Shown: positions 1 through 10,673 of the stretch, piece after piece
How the letters are laid out: every line of letters starts with the position of its first letter
Position numbering within the stretch: position 1 is the first letter of the stretch
From: Cafeteria roenbergensis
Lineage: Eukaryota; Sar; Bigyra; Bicosoecida; Cafeteriaceae
Length of the DNA: 64,000 nucleotides
Direction of reading: 5' to 3'
Assembly (NCBI GenBank): GCA_008330645.1
Contig: VLTN01000036.1
Coordinates: forward strand, 186,001-250,000
Program-made: the position numbers and the translations under genes
The notes under the pieces: model-generated
Database searches by the model: none
What the model was told of the DNA's origin: nothing
The model's input: only the letters and a program-made list of their open reading frames with translations

Positions 1-1
1 C

Positions 2-2224
2 GCTGACCCGGCCGCCGCCGCCGCCAGCCGCGCCGCCGAAAAGGCCGCCGCCGCAGCAGCAGCTGCCGCGGCGTCCTCCCGCCGCGCTGCCGCCGCGGCC
101 GCTGCCGCCGCCGAGGAGGAGGACGCCGCCCCTCGCCTTCTGTCCGCGCCCGTGCACGTGGGCGCCCGGGAGGCCGCGGCCCACGCCAAGGACAGCCGCT
201 CGGGCATGCTGGACTTCCTTTGGGGTCGCGAGGACAACGCCTACCTCAACCAGAACAAGGTCACGGAGTACGTCATGTCGGCCAAGGACCAGGAGAAGTA
301 TGCCAAGCGCGTGGACCGCTGGCAGCGCCGGCAGGCTGCTATGGAGCGGAAATCCAAAAAGGGGAGGAGGGGGTACATTGCGCCGCCGCCCATTGCGGGC
401 GAGGCTGCCTCCGGCGCGGGCGGCGCCAGCGCCCCCGTGGACTTCACCCCCGTCTCCGCGGAGGAGGAGGCAGCGGCGGCCAAGAACGTGGATATCGAGC
501 GCTTCACAATGGGCTTCGCGGGCCTGTCGCTGCTTGAGAACACGGAGCTCAAGATCATCCTCGGCCGCAAGTACGGCCTCATCGGCCAGAACGGGTCCGG
601 CAAGACCACGCTGCTGCGCCAGCTGGCCCGGCGGGAGGTGGAGGGTCTCCCCAAGGGCCTGACCATTCTGCACGTGCAGCAGGAGGTGCGCGGCTCAGAC
701 GCCACCGTGCTCGACACGGTCATGGCCAGCGAGGTGGAGCGCGAGACCCTCATGCGGGAGGAGGAGGAGCTGGGCGCCAAGATCGAGGCGCGAGAGGCCA
801 CCATCGCAGCGCTGGAGGCCGACCTGGAGGCCGCCGAGGCGGCGGCGACGGCGGATCCGGCCAAGGCCGAGGCCATCCTCGCGGAGCTCGGGACGCTCCA
901 CAAGCAGGACGACGACGACACCGTGCGCATTCAGGAGATCTACGAGCGCCTGGAGCGACTGGACGCCGCCTCGGCAGAGGCCCGCGCCGCCGAGGTGCTG
1001 GGCGGTCTCGGCTTCTCGACCACCATGCAGCAGCTGCCCACCCGCGCCCTGTCCGGCGGCTGGCGTATGCGCGTGGCCCTGGCCTGCGCAATCTTTGTCC
1101 GGCCAGACATCCTCTGCCTGGACGAGCCGACCAACCACGTGGACTTCCCAGCCATCGCCTGGCTCGAGGACTACCTCTCCAAGTACAAGTCCACTTGCAT
1201 CATCGTCTCCCACGACCGCCACTTCCTCAACCACGTTGCAACGGACATTGTGCACCTGTCGCACAAGAAGCTCCATTACTACAGGGGCAACTACGACGAG
1301 TTCGTCACCTCCAGGGCGGAGATGCTTCGGCACTCCACGCGCGCGGCGGCGGCAGCCGACGCCAAGAAGGCCCACATCCAGGAGTTCATCGACAAGTTCC
1401 GGGCCAACGCCAAGAAGGCGTCGCTCGTGCAGAGCCGTATCAAGGCCCTCTCGCGCATCGACTCAGTCACCGTGGCGTCGGACGATCCGGCGTGGTCGTT
1501 CGAGTTCCCGGAGCCCTCCGACCTCGGCGGGGCGAGCTCCGTCATCCAGATCAAGGACGTCGGCTTCGGGTACGATCCTTCCAAGATGCTCTTCCGCGGC
1601 GTGAACATGGGCATCTCGATGGACAGCCGCATCGGCATCCTGGGCCCCAACGGCGTGGGAAAGTCCACGCTGATCAAGCTGGTCATGGGCCAGCTGGCGG
1701 CCGTGGAGGGGGCGGTCGTGCCGCACCCCAAGCTGGAGGTGGCCTTCTTCTCGCAGCACCACGAGGAGCAGATGGACCTCGAGAAGAGCCCTCTGGAGAT
1801 GCTGGTGGACATCAACCCCGGCACCGACGAAACCGCGGCCCGCGCCCACCTCGGCAGGTTCAACCTGTCCGGGGAGCTCGCCCTGCAGCGCATCGGGTCG
1901 CTCAGCGGTGGCCAGAAGAGCCGCGTGTCGTTCGCGCTCATGTCCTTCAGGGCCCCGCACGTGCTGGTGATGGACGAGGTCACCAACCACCTCGACATCG
2001 AGACGGTCGACGCGCTCATCGGCGCAATCGCCATGTACCAGGGCGGCTTCATCGTGGTCTCTCACGACCAGCACTTCCTCGAAGCCACCTGTACCGAGTA
2101 CTGGGTCATGTCCTCCAAGCGCAAGCTGGAGCGCTGGCGGGGCACGCTGGCGGCCTACCGCAAGATCGCCGAGTCTGAGCGGCCCGTGCTGCAGTTCACG
2201 CACCCGGACGCGGTGGCGGAGTAG
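2..2224 (+). CDS. ABCF3: ABC-F ATPase, GCN20/ABCF3-like (5' end outside window)
   Basis: Cytosolic twin-cassette ATPase without membrane segments; yeast GCN20 and animal ABCF3 act with ribosomes and GCN1 in translation control. The frame is open from base 2, and the codon at 152 is an internal GTG rather than a start, so the N-terminus lies upstream. Cassette 1: Walker A GQNGSGKTT (583-609), signature LSGGW (about 1050-1065), Walker B LCLDEPTNH (about 1107-1136). Cassette 2: Walker A GPNGVGKST (1643-1669), signature LSGGQKSR (about 1900-1923), Walker B VLVMDEVTNHLD (1960-1995). The stretch ILHVQQEVRG after Walker A1 is close to the GCN20/ABCF3 subgroup as I know it. Between the cassettes is a charged linker (about 1310-1450). 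The second Walker B reads DEVT where DEPT or DEPS is usual. The visible upstream part is Ala-rich (GCC repeats). No introns are seen in this part. Stop TAG 2222-2224. Confidence 0.9.
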   Translation, partial: ADPAAAAASRAAEKAAAAAAAAAASSRRAAAAAAAAAEEEDAAPRLLSAPVHVGAREAAAHAKDSRSGMLDFLWGREDNAYLNQNKVTEYVMSAKDQEKYAKRVDRWQRRQAAMERKSKKGRRGYIAPPPIAGEAASGAGGASAPVDFTPVSAEEEAAAAKNVDIERFTMGFAGLSLLENTELKIILGRKYGLIGQNGSGKTTLLRQLARREVEGLPKGLTILHVQQEVRGSDATVLDTVMASEVERETLMREEEELGAKIEAREATIAALEADLEAAEAAATADPAKAEAILAELGTLHKQDDDDTVRIQEIYERLERLDAASAEARAAEVLGGLGFSTTMQQLPTRALSGGWRMRVALACAIFVRPDILCLDEPTNHVDFPAIAWLEDYLSKYKSTCIIVSHDRHFLNHVATDIVHLSHKKLHYYRGNYDEFVTSRAEMLRHSTRAAAAADAKKAHIQEFIDKFRANAKKASLVQSRIKALSRIDSVTVASDDPAWSFEFPEPSDLGGASSVIQIKDVGFGYDPSKMLFRGVNMGISMDSRIGILGPNGVGKSTLIKLVMGQLAAVEGAVVPHPKLEVAFFSQHHEEQMDLEKSPLEMLVDINPGTDETAARAHLGRFNLSGELALQRIGSLSGGQKSRVSFALMSFRAPHVLVMDEVTNHLDIETVDALIGAIAMYQGGFIVVSHDQHFLEATCTEYWVMSSKRKLERWRGTLAAYRKIAESERPVLQFTHPDAVAE

Positions 2225-2421
2225 GTGTGCTGCGAGTGGCGGCGCGGGCGAGCGTGTGACCCGCCAGCGAAGGTCGGTGCTTGGGGCTTGGTCTGGCGCG
2301 GCCGCGCTTGCAGTGCAATGCCCCGCCACGTGCAACAGCTGCGCTGCAGGCTCACCGGCGTGTGTTTCGCTCTCGTACCTCGTCGCAGTCGGCGGGAGGA
2401 GCACCCACACGCGCACGCAAC

Positions 2422-2432
2422 GAAATATTTGC
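2422..2432 (+). promoter_or_regulatory. A/T box upstream of the SH2/STAND gene
   Basis: GAAATATTTGC stands out as an A/T block in GC-rich DNA, about 52 nt before the ATG at 2484. Similar blocks precede three other genes here (29778, 32101, 34567). It is a TATA-like element by position and composition only. Confidence 0.3.
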
Positions 2433-2483
2433 ACGCGATAATTCTGGCCGAACTCTGGCCGCCTGATCCGCACTCGTGCTGCA

Positions 2484-5132
2484 ATGGCCGCGCCGCGGCC
2501 CGCCCCGGAGGGGCACGGGCAGGGCAGCCCCTTCCAGCCCGCAGGGGCTGCGTGCATGCCTGGCCCAGCGACACCGCGCGGCGCCAGCTGTGGGAGTGTC
2601 ATCCTGCTGCACAGCGGGAGCGGATTCCAGCAGCTCGGCGCCTCGTTTGAGCTCATGCTGCGCCGCAGGGGTGAGTGGCCGCTCAAGCGCCCCAAGAGCG
2701 CGTCTGCAGGCCACGAGGGAAGGGGGCTGGGCGCCGCCTGGACGGCCAGCCTGGGCCCTGAATGCGGCGTCCGCCCCTTGCCGCCCTCCGATGCTGCAGC
2801 AAGCGCGCTTGCGCCCCTCAACAGCGGCCCCAACCCCCTCCCCACCCCACCAGCCGCCCCGCCCACCACGGATTTCGCGTCTTCACAGGTGTGGGCGTTG
2901 ACCGGCGCACGATTCCCGTCTCGTCGCCGGCTGGAGCGGCAGCGGCGCCCTGGTCTACGCCGACCGCAGCGGCGGCAGTGGCCTTTCTGGACGGCCTAGG
3001 CTGCACCGGCAGCGCTGCAACGGACGCCGCGGGGCCAGAAGCATCCACGCCGTCCCGCGGCCCGGCTGCGTCCGCTGCGCCCGCGACGGTGGCCGCCAGG
3101 GCCGCGGAGCTCGCGGCGGCGGGCATGCCGCTGCTTCTGGTGGGCCTGGGCGACGCAGTGGTGCCGCCCTGCCTCGGCGGCGCCTGCCCTGACGCAGTGG
3201 TGCTCGACCTCCGTGGTGTGATGGACCCCCAGGAGGGCATCGCGGCCAGCATGTCCGGTGTGCGCGTCGGATCCGTGGCCCAGCCGGCGGCGAGCGAGGC
3301 CCTGACGCGGGCGTGCGAGCTCACCAAGTCGGCTGATGTCGTGGGCTTCGTCCCGCCGATGGGCATGTGGGACGCTGGCCAGGTTGAATGCGCCATGTCC
3401 ACGTTCTTCGGGTTTAAAGCCAGCTCTCTGATTGCGCTCGACGCACTTGCTGACTATGTGGCTAGTTGGACGCCAGTAGTTGGACCCGGCAGCCCCAACT
3501 CTACCGAGGACATGGAGGCGCTGGCCGAGGCCACAGGCGGCTCCGTGTTGTCCCTCGCTGGCTACCGCCCCCGCGAGATCCAGCTAGCGAAGTCGATGTC
3601 ATCAAACGGAATTCCGCGCCGAGTCATCATCGTGTCAGACGACAGCTATCTGCAACTCACCGAGACGCTAGCCAGCGGCCTGAAGCGTGACGGACACGAC
3701 ACCCACATAGCCAACAAGGCCCTCAGGCGTCTTGCCCAGATGGAGGCGTCTGCCGCCGCTGCCAGCGCCGGCTTGCCGGAGCTCAGCCAGTACACTGCCG
3801 CAGCCGGCGGCGGCGACGGAGGCGCCCTGAGCGGGGCTGGTGGCGGTGCCAGACGGCGCAGCGACGGTTGGGCTGGCGACGCCGACCCGGCTAGCATCGA
3901 CAGCTACGTGCGGGACGCTATCGCGTGGGCGGCAGGACCGGCCGCCCACGACGGCGAAGCCGTCCCGAAACCGTCGGAAGAGCCGTTCGTCGGGGGAGCG
4001 GATGCGTACGCCACGGGCCTGCCGGACCTTGACGAGACGTCGGCGGCAGAGCCGGTCGAGGAGGAGCGGTACGGAGCGCTGGTGGTGGTGATGACCGACG
4101 AGTCGCTGCGCCTGCACCCCCCCTCGCCGACGATGCGGCTGGTGGTGGCAGCGCGGCGCGTCAACCTGCGAATCGTGCCGCTCAAGGTTCGGCACCCGCT
4201 GGTGCCGCCCGCCATCGTGGCCCCCCTCCAGTACCTCGACTTCTCGCGCGTGCTCCTCGGCCGCACCGTCACGCAGCACCAGCTGTTCCGCGAACGCGCC
4301 AAGGCTCTCAGCGACACGCTGCGAAGCCGCCGACCCACGGCCGAGGGCCAGTGGAAGCTCGCGCAGCAGCTCTGCCAGGTGACCCAGTCAGCTGACGACG
4401 GGGCGGGGGACGGTGCCGGCGGCGCAATGCTCTCTCGCCGGGCGTGGTTTCACGACGAAGTGGCCGCCTGGGCAGCGAGCCCTACCGGGGCACCCGTGCG
4501 AATCTACGACTCCGAACCAGGCTACGGTCGCTCCTCCATCGCCAATGACATGCGCGACACGAATCCTTCCGTCATTGCGGCCCACTTTGCATCCAGCGCC
4601 AACGTGCAGTCCCGCGACCTTCGTCTCTCAATCCTGCGGCTCGTCTTCGCGCTGTCAGCCCGCATCGGCGACGACCACTCATCGCTGCTGTGTCCTGGCG
4701 GCAGAGCCCGCAAGGTCAACGTTCCGGGTGGCCGTGTCATGACGCTGGCTGAGTTTGTCGAGAATGCCGAGCCTGAGGACCTGGCGGCAGAGCTGATCCC
4801 TCCCCTGGTCAGGCGAATCGCGGAAGGATCGGCAGAGCCATCAAGGAAGTCGCTCCGCCGCGCCGGAGCCTCCGCCCGCCTCCACCCCGTCATGACCCCA
4901 GAGCATGGCAGGAAGTCAGTCGCCGACAGCCCCAGTGAGAGGACCGCACACTTCCTGCGCCACGCCCAGACCACCATGGTCAAGTCGTCGCGGCACCTGG
5001 CAGCGAATCCGGGTGTCGCGCGCCAGTTGCCTGCCCATCGCCACGCCATCACGTCCTCGGGCGTGCACACCACGGCGGGGCTGGGGCCGGCTTGCACTAG
5101 CGCGGACGCGGGTGCCGGTGGCAGTGTTGACA

Positions 5133-5172
<40 letters not shown>

Positions 5173-6967
5173 AGACGACGACAGTGCTGCCAGTCGTCAG
5201 CTGATACTGATCGACGGCATTGACCTCCTTGAGCTGGACGGATCCCCCGCTCCGAAACGCGTCGCGAGGGTGCTGACCCGCCTGGGACAGCTGCTTGCCT
5301 CGTCAGGCGTGGCGCTGCTCGCCTTCGGACGCAGATACGTTGACTGGAAACAGCAGCTGGGGCAAACCGGGCAGTCGCCCGCTGCCGCTGCGGGTCATTC
5401 AACTGCAACTGCAACTGCAACTGCAACTGCAGCAGGGGAGGGGTCTGGGGCGTCGTTTGCCGCCGCTGCGGCCAGCGCGATTGCAGCCACAGGAGCTCTG
5501 CCGTACGTCGAGGTGGTTGGGCTCTGCCGCGAAGATACCGCCGCGAAGTGTAAGGCGGACGTTCGCGTTGCCGTCAGGACGGCTCTGCGCATTGACCCGG
5601 GGGCCCTGCGCGGCGATGGGACTGCAACGCCACCTGCCCCTAGGGACCGCGCCGGCGGGCGCGACTCCAAGGCCTATTTCACGCCCCAAGCCATCAGGTC
5701 CTCCCACGCGGAGCGGCTTGTCGATACGCGCGGCGGCGGCGGCGCAGGGGAGCGTGGGCACTCCGGCGGACGTGTGCCACGCGCAGCCCTGGACGGCCAG
5801 CCCCCCCCCCTGGCGGCTTCGGGGTCTGTCGGGTCGGGGCCGTCGTCGGCTGACTTCGTCGACCACGTGGCAGAGCTGATCAGCCGCCGGTCGGGGCCAG
5901 ACTTTGCCATGGCCTTCGGCCTCGTGGCCGTGGCCCGGTCAGGGGCCATTCCGCGGACCATCACCAGCGAGTCGGAGCTGCCTGCCCAGGAGGAGGCACT
6001 CCAGCAAGCGCTCGACCTGCAAATGAGAGACGCGGACTCGCTCCGCCTGCGGGTGCCGACAGCCGCTGCCTTGTCCGTTGCCGCTGCAGCGGCAGAGCCG
6101 CTTCCAGCAAACTGTGTCCTGTCCATGGCGCTGGGACAAACATTCAAGGCGAACTCCAAGAAGCTTCTCCGCGTGCTCTGCCGATCCTTCCAGGTTGTGG
6201 GCGACAGGAGCCTGCTCAGGGCTTGGGACCAGCAGTGGCTGCAGTGGGCGGCGGGGTACAGCAACGGGCGCTCCGTTGACGGGCACCAGCGGCTTGCCCG
6301 ATGGGCCATCGAAAACGTTGAGCGCGCTGTGAACAAGTTCAACGGCGACTGGTCCAGCGGCGGCGCCTCTCCGGCCGGTGCTGCACCGGGTGCCGGCGCG
6401 GCTGGAAGCGCCCCCAGTGCAGGCCCAGCTCTGCCGAGCCACACAGCCAACCCGGACGTCGGCGAGGCGCTGATCGAGGCGCTGCAGTCGGAGCCGGACT
6501 GCGAGTACGGCCTCTACCACGCACAGCACCACGCAGACATCTGCAAGGGGGAGCTGCTGTCGCGGTGGACGCGCCTGCTCAGTACGCACCCGGCCCTTCG
6601 TTTCGCCGTGGAGGTTTCGCGCCTGCGCCGAGCCGGCCACGCCCGCGTCCATCACGGGCCGATGAGCCGACCTGCAGCCGAGAGTCGCCTGCGTGGACCG
6701 CCACCTGGTGCGTTTCTTGTCCGTTACTCCGCGCGCGCAAACGGCGACGTGGTGTCGTTCAGCAACCGGCCAGGCTCCTCGGCCAATGCCTTCTCGCACA
6801 ACGTGGTTTACAAGCTGGAGGACGGCACATTCGCCACCAAGAGCCGCCCCGCCGCCACAGACCTCGTCTACAAGGACATCTGCGCCCTGCTGGGCTTCTA
6901 CATCGCCAACCGCACCCTTTCGACGCCCGTGCTGGCAACCCAGCCTGCGAGGGATGCCAAGCCGTGA
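2484..6967 (+). CDS. STAND/NACHT-like signalling protein with C-terminal SH2-like domain
   Basis: Exons 2484-2670 and 2889-6967 (intron GTGAGT...CAG, phase 1, 218 nt), about 1,421 residues. The in-frame ATG at 2762 lies inside the intron and is not the start. Residues about 300-345 and 455-500 have strand-helix patterns such as RRVIIVSDDSYL and ALVVVMTDESLRL, faintly like two halves of a TIR/Rossmann fold split by a low-complexity insert. A P-loop-like EPGYGRSS sits at about 605-612, with Arg where Walker A has Lys. It is followed by IAAHFASS and, at about 834-844, a Walker-B-like LILIDGIDLLE, an order typical of NACHT/STAND ATPases. A poly-Asp run (5141-5182) and a T-A repeat (about 5400-5430) interrupt it. 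Near the C-terminus, GAFLVRYS (FLVR at about 1338-1341) followed by an SH2-like C-terminal half suggests phosphotyrosine binding. The STAND and TIR calls are tentative; the SH2 call is the firmest. The gene is convergent with the NUDIX gene. Confidence 0.7.
5141..5182 (+). repeat. GAC trinucleotide run (poly-Asp)
   Basis: Ten consecutive GAC codons, one GAA and three more GAC, in frame in the STAND/SH2 gene just before its Walker-B-like strand. The use of GAC only suggests recent slippage rather than selected acidic residues. Confidence 0.85.
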
Positions 6968-7386
6968 GCGACGCGCCCTCGCACGGTTCGCGCATCGCAT
7001 GGCACTGCGCCTTGACCGACCGCGGAAGCCTCGCAGGCGCGTGTCCGCCCGCGGCCCAGCCGGCGGGACGGCCCCATTGGGTGGGTGGCCAGCTTCTGCC
7101 CGGTCGCCTGGGGCAGGCAGCCGCTCGGGGCTCCCCGCCCGGCCCCAGCCTTGACCACGAAGCGCAGTGCATGTGCAGCGCGTGACCTGCGTGTGACCTG
7201 CGCGTGACCTGCGCGTGACCTGCGCCTGTGTAGTGCGTGAGCTGCGCATGTGCCACGCACGCTCCCTGTCTCGATATGCATCCGACGGCTCCGCCCAGAT
7301 GACGCACGAACGCATCCGGCTCACGCTTGCGTTGGCACGCGTCACCGACGGTCGCGCACCACGCAGCCGAAACGACGGCCCTTAGC
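6968..7386. other. Convergent spacer with an 11-bp tandem repeat
   Basis: Spacer between the stop of the SH2/STAND gene (+) and the stop of the NUDIX gene (-). Four copies of an 11-bp unit (GCGTGACCTGC, one with a base change) lie at about 7180-7223. No coding signal was recognised elsewhere in it. Confidence 0.6.
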
Positions 7387-8331
7387 TCACGTCCGGCCCT
7401 TCGCCTCGTCGCCCTCGGTCGCGTCCACCTCGCAGTAACGCACCGCGTCGGACGAGGGGTCGGCGAAGAACTGCTGGAGCGCGAGCCGCCCGACCGGGAA
7501 GGCCAGCTCGTCCCAGGGCAGCTGGCTCTGCGTGAACAGGCGCGCTTCCGCGGTTTCGTGGCCTGCGCTGAAGCGGGTGTCCTCTTGGCCTGGGGGGGGC
7601 GTCGGCTGGCGAAATCGCGCCTTGAACCACAGCATGATCAGGCTGCGCCCGGGCACGGAGTGCACGGCATGAAGGCCGGTCACCTCAACGTCGGCGTTGG
7701 CCTCCTCCAGCGCCTCTCTGGCCGACCCGTCCGCCACCGACTCGCCGTTCTCGAGGAAGCCCCCGGGGAGAGTCCAGAAGCCCTTCCTGGGCTCAATGTC
7801 GCGCCGCAGCAGGAGCACCCTGGGCTCGCCTGTTGCTGGGTCCGCGTCGTGCACGACGGCCCCACCAACGGGAAGCGGGTTGCTGTACACGATCCTGTTG
7901 CACTGCGGGCACATGTCGCGCTCCTTGTCGTCGCCGGGGGGCACCGTTTTCACGAACGCGGGCGGCGGTTGCGCGAGCGACGAGGAGGCCAGCCGGCCCT
8001 GCTGCAGCCCGGCAGCGACGGCGCGCACTGCGGAAGCCACGTAGCAGGTCAGAAGCCACGCCGCGGTGGCGGGCGGAGGTGGGGGCCGGGACGGAGCCGG
8101 GGGGCGAGCCACCCGCTGGCTGGCGGGGCCCTGCAGTGCGAAACGCGGCGCTCCGATTGCCTCCCGGCGGTCCAGGCTCGGCGGGGTCCGGCCCGGCGTC
8201 GGCGCGGAAATGGCGAGCAGCCGGAGGGCGGCCCGGGGCGGGCGATCAGGGGTCCAGCCGGCGCCGCACGCGCGCGCGAGGCCCCCGCTCCGGGTGCGGG
8301 GACGGCTCACCGTGGCCGGGGCGAGCGGCAC
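7387..8331 (-). CDS. NUDIX hydrolase with Zn-ribbon-like CxxC (start uncertain)
   Basis: Predicted nucleoside-diphosphate-X pyrophosphatase. The NUDIX box fits G-x5-E-x7-R-E-A-L-E-E: GGFLENGES, then an REALEE block (about 7720-7790). The usual G near its end is N. Before it lie MCPQC and YSNPLPVGG, like the zinc ribbon and lead strand of plant NUDT23-type FAD/ADP-ribose pyrophosphatases, but only one CxxC pair is visible. The C-terminal part (EARLF, LAF) also fits that subgroup. The first about 100 residues are Pro/Ala/Arg-rich and could be an organelle targeting region or non-coding. The codon at 8331 is GTG, not ATG. An ATG at 8350 is followed by a GTGAGC donor (8310) but no CAG acceptor keeps its phase, so the true start is unresolved. 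Divergent from the amidase-like gene, 215 nt apart. Confidence 0.8.
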   Translation of the reverse strand: MPLAPATVSRPRTRSGGLARACGAGWTPDRPPRAALRLLAISAPTPGRTPPSLDRREAIGAPRFALQGPASQRVARPPAPSRPPPPPATAAWLLTCYVASAVRAVAAGLQQGRLASSSLAQPPPAFVKTVPPGDDKERDMCPQCNRIVYSNPLPVGGAVVHDADPATGEPRVLLLRRDIEPRKGFWTLPGGFLENGESVADGSAREALEEANADVEVTGLHAVHSVPGRSLIMLWFKARFRQPTPPPGQEDTRFSAGHETAEARLFTQSQLPWDELAFPVGRLALQQFFADPSSDAVRYCEVDATEGDEAKGRT

Positions 8332-8546
8332 GCTGCAGGCGCGCCAGCATGGCTCGTTTTCCTGGGCTGCCGAGTTGCCGAGTGCAGAGCCGGGCCGCGA
8401 GCGACCTGCGATCGCCCAAGCGCCGACAGATCTGCCTCGTCATCCGCGGCCGGGACGCCTTCGGGCGGCGCAGCGCCTCGGAGGGGCGCTCCCCGGGGCG
8501 CACTCCAGAGCCCCGCGCCCGGTCGCTCGTCGCGCAAGTCCTCAGG

Positions 8547-10673
8547 ATGGCCGCATCTGGCGACGGTGGCGAGCTCCATGGCATGTACGAGCGGAAGCTG
8601 CGCGCGCTGACCCTGGCCGCCGCGGCCAAGCGCGTGCTGGACCCCAAGCTGGACACGACGTGGGAGCGCTACATCACGGTGTACCTCAGTCACCGCGACG
8701 CAGTGGCCACCGACCTGGCCTGCCTGGTGTCCTCGTACGACCAGGAGGCGCCCCTGTGAGATCGGCAATTGCATTCGCGCACTGCCGCCGTCGCGCGCGT
8801 CCGAGCTCGGGCCGCCGCGGTCCCCGATCGCGCGCGGCCCGACCCCGCCAGTCCCCGCCTCCAGGCGGGGCGCCGACCGCCTCAGGCCTGGGCCGCCGCG
8901 GCGCCCGGCCGGGGCGGGAAGCTGCGCGCTCCGGGAATCCGCGGCGTGGGGGCGGGGGCTGCGCGGCGGTGGCAGTTGCGTCTGGCTCTTGCCTCTCGGC
9001 TGCAGCAGCGTGCCCCCGCCCGCTCCGCATCGGCGTCCCGAGCCTGCGCTCTGGCGGCGCGCGTGCCTGGCTGCCAGTGCCTGTGATTGCCGCTGCGCCC
9101 CCCGCCCCCGGCCCCGCCCGTAAGCCCCCCCCTGAGTGTCCAACGAGGTGGGCGCTTTGCGCCAGTCCGCCACCCCCCCTGCCCGCGCCCGCAGTGCCGC
9201 TGCCCGCGCCCTGGACGCCAAGCAGGCCGACGGAGGGGCGCTCCCCCCGCTCCTGGCAGCCCCCTTTGTCATCGCGGACAACTTGGAGACGAGCGTTGGC
9301 GTCACGTCTGCGGGTCTGTCCTTCCTCGACGAGTGGGAGGCTGGCGTGGACGGGCCGCTCGTTGAGGCAGCGCAGGCCGCGGGCGGCCTGCTCATCGGCA
9401 AGGCCGTGCTCTCGGAGCTCAGCTTCGCCACCACAGGCGTCAACCCGACCTTTGGCACGCCGCGCAACGTGAGTCGGCAAAACATCTCGCAACTATCCCT
9501 CTCGGACTCGACGCTCCCAAACCCCCCGCACAGCTTCGATGCGATGCCCCCGCGACCACACCCCCGTGCTGAGCCCCCTTCCGCGGTGCCACCGCCCTCC
9601 CCACGCAGCCCCACGTGCGCTCCCTCATCGCCGGCGGTGGCGTGGCCAGCGCAGTTGCCGCGCGCTTCGCAACCTTCGGCCTCGGCATCGACGGCCGCGG
9701 CGCCGGCCTGCGCGTGCCAGCCGCGCTCTGCGGGGTTGTCGCCTTTCGCCCTACCATCGGCCGCCTGCCCACCACCGGCTCCATCGCGGTTTCGCCGACC
9801 AGAGACTCGGCTGGCATTGTGGCGCGGTCGGTCGGTGACGCGTACCTGATCGATGCCGCCCTGACTGGCTCTGCCACCGCGCCCGCTCACGAGGCCCTCC
9901 CGGACATGAAGCCTCTGGCAGGCATCACGCTGGCCAAGCCCACGGGCGGCTTCTGGGACGACCTCGACGAGGGAGTCGCTGCCGAAACCGCCAGGGCCAT
10001 CGCCACGCTCGAGTCCAAGGGCGTCACGTTTGTGGATGTCGACGTCGATCCTTCCGCCGCCAAGGGCCCCGGCGGGGAGCCCTTCGGAGAGTCAGCGTCC
10101 GTCGCAACGACAGCCATCGCGACCTCCCGGGCCATCGGCGCAGCGCTCGACGGTCGCGAGGCCGTCACCGCCGTGTCCGAGTACTTCTGGGAGCGCGGGG
10201 CGCGCACCTCGGTGCTCGACATCGCCGCGGCTGTGCTGGCAGAGCCGACGCTCTCGCGGCTTCACGCGCAGCTCCGCAGCGACCGCAGCGGTTTCGCGTC
10301 GCTTGCGGAGTCGCTGGATGCCACGGTGCGCGGTCGGGAGGCGCTCAGGGTGTCTCTCGCCGCCGCCATGGCCGACGCCGGCGCCGTCGCGATGGTGTGG
10401 CCTGCGGTTTCGCGCCTCCCTTGCACGCTCGCGGAGGCGGAGGCGGACGAGGGCGGGGAGCTTGACGCCGCCTTCGGGCGCAACGCAAGCGTGGCCGCCA
10501 ACGCTGGCATGTGCTCCGTGGTGCTGCCGTGCGGGGCGGCGGGGTCGGGGGCGGCGCGGCTGCCGGTGGCGCTGGAGCTGGCGATGCCTGCAGGGTCGGA
10601 CGAGGAGCTCCTCGCTGTGGCGCGGGCCGTCGAGGCGGCTCTGCCGGCCCCGCAGGCCCCCCGGGGTCTCTGA
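8547..10673 (+). CDS. Amidase-signature-fold protein lacking the nucleophile (Toc64-like)
   Basis: Exons 8547-8755, 9195-9468 and 9609-10673, 515 residues; both introns are GTGAG...CAG (phases 2 and 0). Exon 1 alone looks like a 70-residue ORF, because its stop TGA overlaps the donor; splicing gives a continuous amidase N-terminus ending in a normal DN loop (PFVIADN). The amidase fold is seen in GKAVLSEL (the Lys, K139), GTPRNP across intron 2, GIDGRG, RVPAALCGVVAFRPTIG, DSAGIVARSVGDAYLIDA, and LPVALELAMPAGSDEELL near the end. The nucleophile Ser position in the GTDxGGSxR motif holds Gly/Ala (A193-G194), and the Ser-Ser of GGSSGGS is replaced by V-A. The closest pattern I know is the inactive amidase domain of the plastid import protein Toc64/OEP64, but no TPR domain follows. 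A binding or scaffold role is more likely than catalysis. Confidence 0.85.

Noticed and set aside
2762-2888. ATG 2762 as start of the SH2/STAND gene
   Set aside because: It lies within a GTGAGT...CAG intron; the ATG at 2484 gives an exon that joins in phase.
8246-8656. ATG 8350 (- strand) plus GTGAGC donor as first NUDIX exon
   Set aside because: No CAG acceptor with matching phase before the NUDIX core; left unresolved.
8547-8759. A 70-codon gene of its own
   Set aside because: Its stop TGA is part of a GTGAGA donor; splicing 8755 to 9195 keeps phase and gives a normal amidase N-terminus.
9087-9365. GTAAGC at 9120 as donor of an amidase exon
   Set aside because: Tempting by phase, but that exon has no ATG, and the GTGAGA donor at 8756 gives a complete gene.
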